A stretch of DNA of 35,161 nucleotides from Verrucomicrobiaceae bacterium E54 (GTDB lineage: Bacteria; Verrucomicrobiota; Verrucomicrobiia; Verrucomicrobiales; Akkermansiaceae), in contig JAKZES010000055.1 of NCBI GenBank assembly GCA_022548915.1, forward strand, positions 1 to 35,161. Direction: 5' to 3'. A program made the translations under genes and the position numbers. Below, piece after piece: positions 17,256 to 25,202 of the stretch (position 1 is the first letter of the stretch; each line of letters starts with the position of its first letter). The notes beneath the pieces are model-generated. The model had not been told where the DNA came from. It did no database searches and saw only the letters and a list, made by a program, of their open reading frames with translations.

Positions 17256-17669
17256 GATTCTTCAGTTTTCGCGAAGCTTTCACGCACGAATTCCATTCCG
17301 TGCGATCGCCGCGACCTGCCCAAGAGTCTGAATGACTTTTCCGTATCGTAAATTGGTCAAACCACAGTCCGCCCCTGCGCATTCAAACAAGACCACGTAC
17401 GGGATTCTTGTACGATCGCCGGGAGCAGCGGGTGGGAAGAAATGGGATCGGAAACAAAAGTCCGATCCATCGCGGTCGCGATGATAGTGATCTTTCGTAC
17501 GGACCACCTGAGAACCTCGGAGAGCCGTGTGTGCTGGACACCGATTTCTCGTGTCACGAACCGGTGATAGAAAAAAACCGTCATGGCGACGGCGCTGCGG
17601 CAGCCACTTCCTCATCGAGCGGCCCGCCGCCGGCACCATCGACGACAAGCAACAAACGACGCAACAGAC
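17256..17669. other. Intergenic region upstream of second BOF gene and entericidin-like gene
   Basis: These 414 bases lie between divergent genes. They contain an inverted repeat CGCACG-N10-CGTGCG at 17283-17304, a CGTAC-N9-GTACG inverted repeat at 17396-17414 that includes a partial copy of the shared motif (GATTCTTGTACG), and the full shared element at 17485-17501. I see no convincing gene in it. Confidence 0.55.
17485..17501 (+). promoter_or_regulatory. Shared upstream element, copy 2
   Basis: TAGTGATCTTTCGTACG lies 169 bp before the second tandem-BOF gene and matches 15 of 17 bases of the element at 12577-12593 before the first. A shorter related sequence, GATTCTTGTACG, is at 17403-17414, and TTCTCGTACG is at 26628-26637 upstream of another small membrane protein gene. 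Confidence 0.5.
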
Positions 17670-18314
17670 ATGAAGAATACAAGAATCCTGCTAACAACCG
17701 CACTGTGCGCCGGAATGCTTCCGGCCTTTGCCGAAGAGAATCCGTACAACAAGAAGGACGGCAGCTGGATCAGCATCAGCGGCACCGTGACCACCGTCGG
17801 CCCCGACGCATTCAACCTCGACTACGGCGAGGGTCTCGTGACGGTCGAAATGGACGACTGGGACCTTGATGCCGACGGCTACAAGCTACTGGAGGGAGAC
17901 GACGTGACCGTCTACGGACGTGTCGACGACGACTTTCTTGAGACCACCTCCATCGAGGCGGGAAGCGTCTATGTGAAGGGTCTGAATACCTTCTTCTACG
18001 CCAACAGCGCCGATGAGGAAACCTTGCCGGCGGCGGCGACCGTGACGGTCGTTGACTACGACCTCAAGTTGACCGGTGAGGTCGCCTCGGTCGACGGACG
18101 GGAGTTCACCATCGACACCGGCCCGCGCGAGATGCGTGTCGATACGATCATGATGTCTTACAACCCGATGGACGACGAGGGCTTCCAGAAGATTGAAGTC
18201 GGTGACCGCGTCAGCGTGACCGGCGACATCGACGTCGACACCTGGGAAAAACGTGAGCTGATGGCCGAGACCATCGTCACCCTTGAGGACTCCTCGGGCG
18301 ACTCGGACTCCTGA
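17670..18314 (+). CDS. Secreted tandem BOF-like (OB-fold) protein, paralogue 2
   Basis: The 214-residue protein starts MKNTRILLTTALCAGMLPAFA, a signal peptide probably cleaved after residue 21; the ATG at 17670 was chosen for this. Repeat 1 (about 32-104) reads SWISISGTVTTV, VTVEMDDWDLDADGYKLLEGD, VTVYGRVDDDFLE, GSVYV. Repeat 2 (about 131-205) reads LKLTGEVASVDGREFTID, then MSYNPMDDEGFQKIEVGDRVSVTG and AETIVTL. The two repeats follow the same template as each other and as paralogue 1 at 12779. The mature protein is strongly acidic. Family resemblance is to the YgiW/BOF periplasmic stress proteins, but the doubled form is not one I can name. It is followed by a strong hairpin at 18329-18359. 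Confidence 0.85.
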   Translation: MKNTRILLTTALCAGMLPAFAEENPYNKKDGSWISISGTVTTVGPDAFNLDYGEGLVTVEMDDWDLDADGYKLLEGDDVTVYGRVDDDFLETTSIEAGSVYVKGLNTFFYANSADEETLPAAATVTVVDYDLKLTGEVASVDGREFTIDTGPREMRVDTIMMSYNPMDDEGFQKIEVGDRVSVTGDIDVDTWEKRELMAETIVTLEDSSGDSDS

Positions 18315-18328
18315 TGCACCAAGTCCCG

Positions 18329-18359
18329 ACAACGGCAGCCGGGTCCCGGCTGCCGTTGT
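18329..18359 (+). terminator. Strong hairpin after second BOF gene
   Basis: A near-continuous palindrome with 15-base arms (18329-18343 and 18345-18359; ACAACGGCAGCCGGG and its complement) begins 15 bases after the stop codon. The trailing sequence TTGCGT is only weakly T-rich. It is the best terminator-like structure in the window. Confidence 0.7.
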
Positions 18360-18453
18360 TGCGTCGCATCATTCGTCCTCTTCATTTCCGCTCAACCCTT
18401 GAATCACCGGTAGCCCCTGACGCTGCCGGACCAAGTCCTTCCACCAAACCGTC

Positions 18454-18858
18454 ATGAACGAAATCTTCTTTGTCATCGCCCTGGCACTGATCGCTTCCGC
18501 CGTATTCATCGGCATGGGTCGACGCGGACCTGGAATCGCAGCCGGGCTCGTCTTCTTCTTCACGATATTCCTGCTCTTCGGCTGGGCCGCGACCCTTTGG
18601 ATCGAACCGGTTGGACCCCCCTTCCTCGGGATCTATTGGACCGCCCCCTTCACGGCCACCATTCTGCTCGCGCTGATTCTGCTGTCCATCATTCCGCCCC
18701 GGCAGCCCCGTGGGCTCATCGAAGAAGAGCTGCGTCAACAATCCGAGACTCCCGGAGAAACCCGGACGCGGCACGCCGTGGAGATCGGCGTCGGAGCATT
18801 CTTCTGGCTGGCAGTGATCGGCCTCGTCGCAGTCATCTTGATGCGATCGTTCTCGTGA
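18454..18858 (+). CDS. Small membrane protein of unknown function
   Basis: This 134-residue protein begins MNEIFFVIALALIASAVFIGMG and has about four predicted membrane segments: residues about 4-21, 27-48, 62-83 and 111-131. Between the third and fourth is a hydrophilic stretch, PRQPRGLIEEELRQQSETPGETRTRH. I do not recognise the family. It is on the same strand as the GltS-type gene, 48 bp upstream, so it may be co-transcribed with it. Codon use and the membrane pattern support a real gene; an antisense open frame (18382-20064) over the same region is not credible. Confidence 0.7.
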   Translation: MNEIFFVIALALIASAVFIGMGRRGPGIAAGLVFFFTIFLLFGWAATLWIEPVGPPFLGIYWTAPFTATILLALILLSIIPPRQPRGLIEEELRQQSETPGETRTRHAVEIGVGAFFWLAVIGLVAVILMRSFS

Positions 18859-18906
18859 ACGGTTCCGTGGCGGGAAGTTCCGGCCGCCGCAGGCGCTCAT
18901 CGACTC

Positions 18907-20253
18907 ATGCAAGAAGCATCCTTCGTCCTGGTCACGATCGGGCTCGCCGCCGGCTTGGCGCTGCTCGGGGAGGCCCTGCGGTTGCTGGTGCCCGGACTCC
19001 GGAACGTCTTCCTGCCCGGGGCGGTCCTCGGGGGAATGCTCGGGTTGGCAATCGGCCCGCAGATCAATCCTCTGGCGGCCGACGCAAGCTTTGTCCGTCA
19101 GATTTATGGCACGCTCGGGGAACTGCCCGGGTTGTTCATCAACGTCGTGTTTGCCTGCCTGATGCTGGGCCGACGGATTGAACCGTTCTCCATGATCTGG
19201 CAGCGCGCCCGCCCTCAGATCGTGATGGGCCATGTCTACGCGTGGGGGCAGTATGTCGTCGGACTGGTTCTCGTCCTGCTCGTTCTGGCGCCCTTCGTCG
19301 AAACGGATTCGCTGGCCGGGCTGACCATCGCGATCGGGTTCCAAGGAGGGCACGGTACCGCCGCGGGATTGCAGGATACCTTCGCTGGCTTCGGGTTTCC
19401 CGACGGCAAGACGGTGGCCTACGCCTTGGCAACATTCGGCGTGATCGGCGGTTGCACCGTCGGCCCGCTTCTGGCGACTTGGTTTGGAAAACATCACCCG
19501 ATCGAGTCGACACCGGACCAACCCGGCGGGAGCCCGGAGAACGAAGAGAAGGAAGCACCCGTCGAGATGAGTCCACTCACCGGCCAACTCACCATGCATC
19601 TTGCGCTGGTGGCGCTGGTCATCCTGGGCGGCTACGGGATCCGTTCCGGCCTCGAATGGGTGGAAGGGCTGCTGCGGCCGGGTGCCGGACCGCTCTACAC
19701 TCCCTACATCCCGTTGTTCTCGGTGGTCCTGCTCGTCGGGTTCGGAGCGCAGTTGCTGTTCCAGGCATCCCGGCTGGACCGGCTCATCCGTCGCCCGCTG
19801 GTGGACGCGCTTTCCGGACTGGCGTTGGATGTGGTCATCGTCAGCGCGCTGGCAACCCTGGCGCTTGCGGTGGTGGCGGAGTACTGGATCTCCACGCTTG
19901 CGCTGTGTCTGGCCGGGCTCGGCTGGAATCTGGCGGTGTTTTTCCTCCTCGGTCCACGGGTCTATCAGAAGCCGTGGCACGCTTATGGGCTCGGTGATTT
20001 CGGTGGCGGCACGGCGACCACTGCCACCGGCCTGCTCCTGATCCGGGTCGCCGACCCCAAACAACGCACCGAAGCGAGGCAGGCCTACTCGGAGAAGCAG
20101 CCCTTTTACGAACCTTTCATGGGAGGCGGGCTGGTGACCGCCTTCGCCGTCCCTGTCACGGCAGGGCTCGGAGCCGGTGCCGCCCTCGGAATCGCGGCAA
20201 CCGTCCTGGGCCTTTGGATCGCCTATGCCGTGGTGCTGGCCCGGCGGCGCTGA
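18907..20253 (+). CDS. gltS: GltS-type sodium/glutamate symporter
   Basis: The 448-residue protein has about ten hydrophobic helices. The first half carries GFQGGHGTAAGLQDTF (about 144-159) and the second half FGGGTATTATGLLLIR (about 365-380), the two pseudo-symmetric glycine-rich re-entrant loops of the ESS (GltS) family. Between the halves is a charged cytoplasmic loop around residues 195-225 (HHPIESTPDQPGGSPENEEK). GltS proteins import glutamate with sodium in the inner membrane; the exact substrate here is inferred from the family. It converges on the APC permease with 83 bp between stop codons. No clear Shine-Dalgarno precedes the ATG. Confidence 0.85.
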   Translation: MQEASFVLVTIGLAAGLALLGEALRLLVPGLRNVFLPGAVLGGMLGLAIGPQINPLAADASFVRQIYGTLGELPGLFINVVFACLMLGRRIEPFSMIWQRARPQIVMGHVYAWGQYVVGLVLVLLVLAPFVETDSLAGLTIAIGFQGGHGTAAGLQDTFAGFGFPDGKTVAYALATFGVIGGCTVGPLLATWFGKHHPIESTPDQPGGSPENEEKEAPVEMSPLTGQLTMHLALVALVILGGYGIRSGLEWVEGLLRPGAGPLYTPYIPLFSVVLLVGFGAQLLFQASRLDRLIRRPLVDALSGLALDVVIVSALATLALAVVAEYWISTLALCLAGLGWNLAVFFLLGPRVYQKPWHAYGLGDFGGGTATTATGLLLIRVADPKQRTEARQAYSEKQPFYEPFMGGGLVTAFAVPVTAGLGAGAALGIAATVLGLWIAYAVVLARRR

Positions 20254-20336
20254 AACCGGTGGCTGGGAGTCATCAGCCCCTTGTTGCGGTATGGCGCTGA
20301 GATCACCCGTGGAGTTGGGCGCGACTGCAGGTCGGG

Positions 20337-21713
20337 TCAGGGGTTCTCATCCTCCTTCTCATCCTCGGACCACTCCTGCGACATCGTTTCCATGGGATGA
20401 TTGCCGAATCGGCGGAACAGAATCTCAAAGGCAAAGGCACCACCCATCATCAGCCCGAAAATGACCACCACCAGCGGCGATTCATGCCAACTCTTCACCA
20501 ACAGGAGCACGCAAGCCGCGAGGCAGCTTAGGATCGCCGCGACGATCCACCACGCCTTCCCCCCGGTCTTGCGACGGATCCTCAGGTGCCCGAGGTTGAC
20601 CACGCCGTAGATCACGAGAAACAGGGCGCTGCCCACGGCCGCGATCTCATCGAGGGGCAGCAGGTTCGCGGCCACGATCACGACGCCGGAGGTGACATAA
20701 AGTCCGGCCTTGCTTTCCTGCCAGACCTTGCGTTCGAAAAAAGCGGGCAGGTGACCCTTGTGGGCGACCATGTAGCTGACGTTCGCCCCGCCATACAGAG
20801 TCGCATTGATCGCCGATGCGATCGAGAAGAGCGCGGCGACGGTGATCGCGACGTAGCCCGCCCGGCCCAGAAACGGTTCGGCCGCCCGGGCAAGGGCATG
20901 GTCCTTGGCCTCGACAATTTCCGGGACGGCGAGATTGCCGATGACGGTCAGCCCGATGAGCACGTAGATCACCAGTGTGATGAGGACGCTGAGATAGAGA
21001 GCCTTCGGCAGCGTCCTGCGGGGTTCCCGCATGTCGTCGCCGGCATTGGTGATGAGCCCGAATCCCTCATAGGCGATGAACACGAAGACCGCCGCCTGGA
21101 GAATCGACAGCCAATTCCCCTCACCCGCCGCGTCCAGGGAAAGGCGCGACGGCTCGACAAAGCATAGACCAATCGCGACGAAAGCCAGAAGGATGAAGAC
21201 CTTCACGCCCACGATGACCAACTCGGATCGACCGACGGTTCGGGCACCCGCCACATTGATGGCGGTGAAGGCGATCACGATCGCGGTCGCACCGAGGGGC
21301 TTCCAGAAGCCGGCCCCGCCGAAAAGCCCCGCCAGATAGCCCCCGAAGGCGCGCGCATACAACGCCAGCGCGAAGCAATAGCCGACCCACAGCAGAAGGT
21401 TGAAGGCACCACTCACCACCCCGTTGCCAAAGCTTCGCACCAGGAACTCGACGGGTCCCCCGGCCGAAGGATAGCAGGCTCCCAGCCGTGCGAAGGAATA
21501 CACACTGAGTAGGGCGATCAGCCCTCCGACGAGAAAGGCCCACGGAAGCCCCGATCCGGTGATCCGGGCGGCGACCCCGATCACCGAGAAAATACCGGCA
21601 CCGATCATGCCGCCGACTCCGATGGAGGTGGCGGCGGCAAGCCCCATCCCCCCTCCCGGGGTTTGCCCGTCCCGCCGCGGCGAACTTTCGTCGGTTCCTC
21701 CTGCGCACATCAT
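20337..21713 (-). CDS. APC-superfamily amino-acid permease
   Basis: The 458-residue protein has 12 predicted membrane segments. The first helix carries the APC signature SIGVGGMIGAGIFSVIGVAARITG (from about residue 30), where the GxG loop binds the substrate carboxylate; it is followed by SFARLGACYPSAGGPVEFLV. The start is an ATG at 21713 or 21710; a TTG precedes them. The tail is charged (HPMETMSQEWSEDEKEDENP). It should move an amino acid or related compound across the inner membrane; the specificity cannot be read. A 96-residue remnant of a different APC permease lies at 28076. It is divergent from copA across 376 bp. Confidence 0.9.
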   Translation of the reverse strand: MMCAGGTDESSPRRDGQTPGGGMGLAAATSIGVGGMIGAGIFSVIGVAARITGSGLPWAFLVGGLIALLSVYSFARLGACYPSAGGPVEFLVRSFGNGVVSGAFNLLLWVGYCFALALYARAFGGYLAGLFGGAGFWKPLGATAIVIAFTAINVAGARTVGRSELVIVGVKVFILLAFVAIGLCFVEPSRLSLDAAGEGNWLSILQAAVFVFIAYEGFGLITNAGDDMREPRRTLPKALYLSVLITLVIYVLIGLTVIGNLAVPEIVEAKDHALARAAEPFLGRAGYVAITVAALFSIASAINATLYGGANVSYMVAHKGHLPAFFERKVWQESKAGLYVTSGVVIVAANLLPLDEIAAVGSALFLVIYGVVNLGHLRIRRKTGGKAWWIVAAILSCLAACVLLLVKSWHESPLVVVIFGLMMGGAFAFEILFRRFGNHPMETMSQEWSEDEKEDENP

Positions 21714-22089
21714 CAAAAATCCCGGGCCTTGATTCCTCTTGTCGAGGCAGGCCCCCGCCCTGTCAAGGGATCCACTCCCGACGAAAGGCGCATACCCGGC
21801 AATCTCATCCTATCACCGAGTTGCAAAGCCGGCAACTATCCGGCGTCCGCTTCCTCGGACAATCCGGTTCCTGATGCAGGGGGGGTCCGGCGACGCCGCA
21901 CGAGTGCCGATAGGCAATGCGCGTACGCAGCCTCTGTGATGCACTCATGCCCCCCTGTTGATCCGACCGATTGCCGAGGCGTGCCGGGCTCGACAGTCTC
22001 AGTTCTTTCAGTTGATGCGGCACCGTGCAGACAAGTGATGCCCGGCAATCACCCGGCGACGCCATGCAACTGGACCACCCGGCATCCCG
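21714..22089. other. Intergenic region between the permease and copA
   Basis: These 376 bases separate divergent genes. I looked for a copper-sensor operator (CueR/CsoR/CopR type) and a riboswitch and could support neither. Short inverted repeats such as GCCGGCAACTATCCGGC near 21834 are present but not distinctive. No convincing gene is encoded. Confidence 0.5.
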
Positions 22090-23898
22090 ATGAGCATTCC
22101 AGACCCCCTCCTTCCCATTCGCCCCAGCGACCGCCGGCACTTCCTGGCAACCAGCGGCCTGGCCCTGGGGTCGTGGCTCTGTGGCCGGCCCGCCACGGCC
22201 GCCGAGGCCACCGGGCGGGCGGGCGAGTTCGGCGAACTCGATGCCACCCGCCCGGGCGGCATTGATCTCTATCTCGAACACCGGACCCTGATGGTCGGGG
22301 GCAGGCCGGGACGCGCGATCGCCATCAATGGCTCGATCCCCGGTCCCATCATTCGCATGCGTGAGGGCCGCGAGGCCCTGATCCGGGTTCACAACCGACT
22401 CCCCGAATCGACCTCGATCCACTGGCACGGGATCCTGCTACCCTTCACCATGGACGGCGTGCCGGGGATCAGCTTCCCGGGCATCCCCGCCGGCAGCACC
22501 TTCACCTACCGCTACCCCGTCCGCCAGAACGGCACCTACTGGTACCACAGCCACACCGGCCTGCAGGAGCAGCTCGGCCACTACGGCCAACTGATCCTTG
22601 AGCCGGCCGCGCCCGACCCGGTCGGCTACGACATCGAGCACTCGGTCGTGCTTTCCGACTGGACCTTCGAGGAGCCGCACCAGGTGCTGCACAAGCTCAA
22701 GACCATCGAGGGATACTACAATTTTCAACGTCCGACCCTCGCCAACATCAGGGACCAGATGGAAGCGACGGGAATGTCACTCGAGGATGTGCTCGAGAAG
22801 CGCTTCGCCTGGGACCGAATGCGCATGGACCCCACCGACATCGCCGACATCACCGGGGCAACCTACACCTACCTGATGAACGGCAGGGCGGCCCACGAGA
22901 ACCCGACCTTCCTCGCCAGGCCCGGGCAGCGCGTGCGACTGCGGATCTCCAACGCCTCGACGATGACCTTTTACGACATCCGCATCCCCGGCCTGCCGAT
23001 GACCGTTGTCCAGGCCGATGGCCAGAACATCAAGCCGGTCGAGACCGACGAGCTGCGCATCGCCGTGGCGGAGACCTACGACGTGGTGGTCACTCTGCCC
23101 GACTCCCGTCCCCGCACCCTCTTCGCCGAAACCATGGACCGCAGCGGTCACGCACGGGGCACGCTGGCACCACGGCACGGCATGGAGGCGGAGGTGCCCG
23201 CCCAGCGTCGGCGCCCGATGCTGACGATGGCCGACATGGGCATGATGATGGGCAAGGACGGCCACGACATGAAAACGACGGCCGCCGCATCCCCGCCCAC
23301 CGGGCGCCGCACGCCTCTCCCGATGAGCGGCTTGCCGGACCGCATCCGGCACGGCCCGGAGGACCACGGGCCGGCCAGCATCACGATGGCGCAGACCGCC
23401 TATCGCCGCTTGGACTATCCCGGTGCCGGACTCGGCGAGGATGGTTGGCGCGTGCTCACCTACAGCCAGCTGCGCGCGCTGCGCCGCCCGTATGGACGTC
23501 GCGCTCCGACCCGCCAGTTCGACCTCCACCTGACGGGCAACATGCACAAATACGTGTGGGGCTTCGACGGAAGGAAATGGTCGGAGTCCGACCTGATCCG
23601 CTTCCAGTACGGCGAGCGGCTGCGGATCAACATGATCAACGACACGATGATGAGCCATCCGATCCACCTCCACGGGATGTGGATGGACCTCTACGCCGGC
23701 GGGGACCTCGATAGCAATCCCCGCAAGCACACCGTGATCGTGCAGCCGGCCGAGTTGCTGACCGTCGACATCCTGGTCGACGCACCGGGCCAGTGGGCCT
23801 TCCACTGCCACCTGCTCTACCACATGGAGGCTGGCATGTTCCGCACCGTCGCGGTCGTCCGTTCATTGAAAGGAGGTCCCATTGCAGTCGATCCCTGA
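22090..23898 (+). CDS. copA: Copper-resistance multicopper oxidase CopA (Tat-exported)
   Basis: The 602-residue protein has a twin-arginine signal, SDRRHFLATSGLALGSWLCG (R15-R16), so it is folded with cofactor before export. Copper ligands are seen in HWHG (111-114), WYHSH (151-155), HPIHLHG (523-529) and HCHLLYHMEAGM (575-586), the full set for types 1, 2 and 3 copper. Between domains is a Met-rich stretch, MLTMADMGMMMGKDGHDM (about 377-394), typical of CopA/PcoA and thought to bind Cu(I). It should oxidise Cu(I) in the periplasm. copB follows with an overlap of 17 bases. No Cop regulator gene is in the window. Confidence 0.95.
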   Translation: MSIPDPLLPIRPSDRRHFLATSGLALGSWLCGRPATAAEATGRAGEFGELDATRPGGIDLYLEHRTLMVGGRPGRAIAINGSIPGPIIRMREGREALIRVHNRLPESTSIHWHGILLPFTMDGVPGISFPGIPAGSTFTYRYPVRQNGTYWYHSHTGLQEQLGHYGQLILEPAAPDPVGYDIEHSVVLSDWTFEEPHQVLHKLKTIEGYYNFQRPTLANIRDQMEATGMSLEDVLEKRFAWDRMRMDPTDIADITGATYTYLMNGRAAHENPTFLARPGQRVRLRISNASTMTFYDIRIPGLPMTVVQADGQNIKPVETDELRIAVAETYDVVVTLPDSRPRTLFAETMDRSGHARGTLAPRHGMEAEVPAQRRRPMLTMADMGMMMGKDGHDMKTTAAASPPTGRRTPLPMSGLPDRIRHGPEDHGPASITMAQTAYRRLDYPGAGLGEDGWRVLTYSQLRALRRPYGRRAPTRQFDLHLTGNMHKYVWGFDGRKWSESDLIRFQYGERLRINMINDTMMSHPIHLHGMWMDLYAGGDLDSNPRKHTVIVQPAELLTVDILVDAPGQWAFHCHLLYHMEAGMFRTVAVVRSLKGGPIAVDP

Positions 23899-24799
23899 AG
23901 CCCGTCGCGCATTCCCCGCCCTCCTCGCCCTGCTCTGCCTGCTTGCCACGCTACCGCCGGCCGGTGCCGAAATGCCGACCACCGCCGATCGCCCGAGTCA
24001 TCAGGAGTCGGCCCAGCTCTACAGCGACGCTCCCCCGCCGCCGCTGCCCGAGGCCCCACCGCTGCCCGAGGGCATGTCCCTCAACGAGGTGCTCGACCGT
24101 GCCGCGGGACTACCGCCCGAGGACTTTCCCGACTCGGTTCCCGACGAACGAATCTACGCCTTCACGCTCTTTGACCTGTTTGAGTACCGGCTTCCGGATC
24201 ACGGGGGCCCGGGTCGCTTCGGCTGGGAGGCCCAAGGCTGGATCGGTGGTGACATCCACAAGTTCTGGTGGAAACACGAGGGCGAGGCCGTGTTCGAGGG
24301 CCAAGACCGCGCCGAGTCGGAAACCGACCTGCTTTACTCGCGACTGATCACGCCCTTCTGGAACCTCCAGGCCGGCGTCCAGTATGCCAACGAGTGGAGT
24401 TCATCGAACTACGGCGACCGCTGGTCGGCGGCGCTCGGCATCCAGGGACTCTCTCCCTACAAGTTCGAGGTGGACGCAACGCTCTACCTCTCCGAGCACG
24501 GCAACCTGACCGCCGACCTCGAGGCCGAGTACGACATCCGCCTGACCCAGCGACTGGTGCTCCAGCCGCGTGCCGAGCTTGGTCTTTCTGCCCAGGACAT
24601 CCCTCGACGAAGTCTCGGCACCGGCCTCACCGATGCGGTGCTCGACCTTCGCCTGCGCTACGAGATCAAACGTGAGTTCGCTCCCTACATCGGAGCCCGC
24701 TACCGCTTCCTGATCGGTGAGACGCGCGACATTGCCAAGTCCGCCGGACAGCGGACCGATGAATGGCTGCTCCTCACCGGCCTGCGCTTCTCTTTCTGA
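23882..24799 (+). CDS. copB: Copper-resistance outer-membrane protein CopB
   Basis: The 305-residue protein starts at a TTG at 23882, inside the end of copA, after an unusually good Shine-Dalgarno, AGGAGGT at 23871-23877. This gives MQSIPEARRAFPALLALLCLLATLPPAGA, a signal peptide. Residues 50-64 are proline-rich (PPPPLPEAPPLPEG). The CopB domain (PF05275) follows, with GWIGGDIHKFWWKHEGEAVFEG (about 119-140), LYSRLITPFWNLQAGVQY (about 150-167) and beta-strands up to the terminal LRFSF, whose last Phe is typical of an outer-membrane barrel. It is made with CopA and acts in copper sequestration or export at the outer membrane. The Met/His-rich N-terminal repeats of Pseudomonas CopB are missing. 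Confidence 0.93.
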   Translation: MQSIPEARRAFPALLALLCLLATLPPAGAEMPTTADRPSHQESAQLYSDAPPPPLPEAPPLPEGMSLNEVLDRAAGLPPEDFPDSVPDERIYAFTLFDLFEYRLPDHGGPGRFGWEAQGWIGGDIHKFWWKHEGEAVFEGQDRAESETDLLYSRLITPFWNLQAGVQYANEWSSSNYGDRWSAALGIQGLSPYKFEVDATLYLSEHGNLTADLEAEYDIRLTQRLVLQPRAELGLSAQDIPRRSLGTGLTDAVLDLRLRYEIKREFAPYIGARYRFLIGETRDIAKSAGQRTDEWLLLTGLRFSF

Positions 24800-24859
24800 G
24801 CCGCCCCACAACGCCCTCCCGATTGCCGGGCACGGGCAACCCATTCCATCCCGTCACCC

Positions 24860-25195
24860 ATGCTTCTGTCTTCCGCCATGCCCACGCTCCCGGTCGCCCA
24901 ACTCCTCGTGCAAGCCACCTCGATGGGCCTCGAGCCGCCTGCCTGGTCACCTTACGCCGTCGGAGCCGCCCTCGGGCAAGGCAACTGGGATGCCCTCGCG
25001 GTGATCGCGGGCCTGCTCGCCGGCTCCTATCTCTTCGCCGAATGCTCCGGCTGGATCCGGCGCCACCCGCGTCGGCGTGGTGACCTCGGCGAAATCTCCA
25101 TCGCCCGCATCTTCCGCCTGGGCGAGAGCACGACCGTCGTCGTGCTGGCGGTCGTGCTCGTCTCGTTCCTCGTCATCCTCGAACTCCAAACCTGA
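24860..25195 (+). CDS. Small membrane protein resembling part of YeeE/YedE
   Basis: The 111-residue protein has hydrophobic segments at about 6-20, 29-38, 44-60 and 92-108. PPAWSPYAVGAALGQ and NWDALAVIAGLLAGSYLFAECSGWIRR look like pieces of YeeE/YedE (thiosulfate/sulfur transport) proteins, which are normally two to four times longer. Cys63 lies in the membrane-proximal FAECSG. The fit is by memory and only moderate; the protein could be an independent small subunit. It lies 60 bp after copB and 7 bp before the persulfide-dioxygenase gene, so a role in sulfane-sulfur handling is suggested by position. A truncated transporter is the alternative. Confidence 0.6.
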   Translation: MLLSSAMPTLPVAQLLVQATSMGLEPPAWSPYAVGAALGQGNWDALAVIAGLLAGSYLFAECSGWIRRHPRRRGDLGEISIARIFRLGESTTVVVLAVVLVSFLVILELQT

Positions 25196-25202
25196 CCCCG
25201 AC

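Noticed and set aside
18382-20064. 560-codon minus-strand open frame over the small membrane protein and GltS genes
   Set aside because: Extremely Gln/Glu/Arg-rich shadow; the plus strand encodes clear membrane proteins.
21714-22089. Possible copper-sensor operator or riboswitch upstream of copA
   Set aside because: Only short, unremarkable inverted repeats were seen; nothing matched a known operator or riboswitch core.
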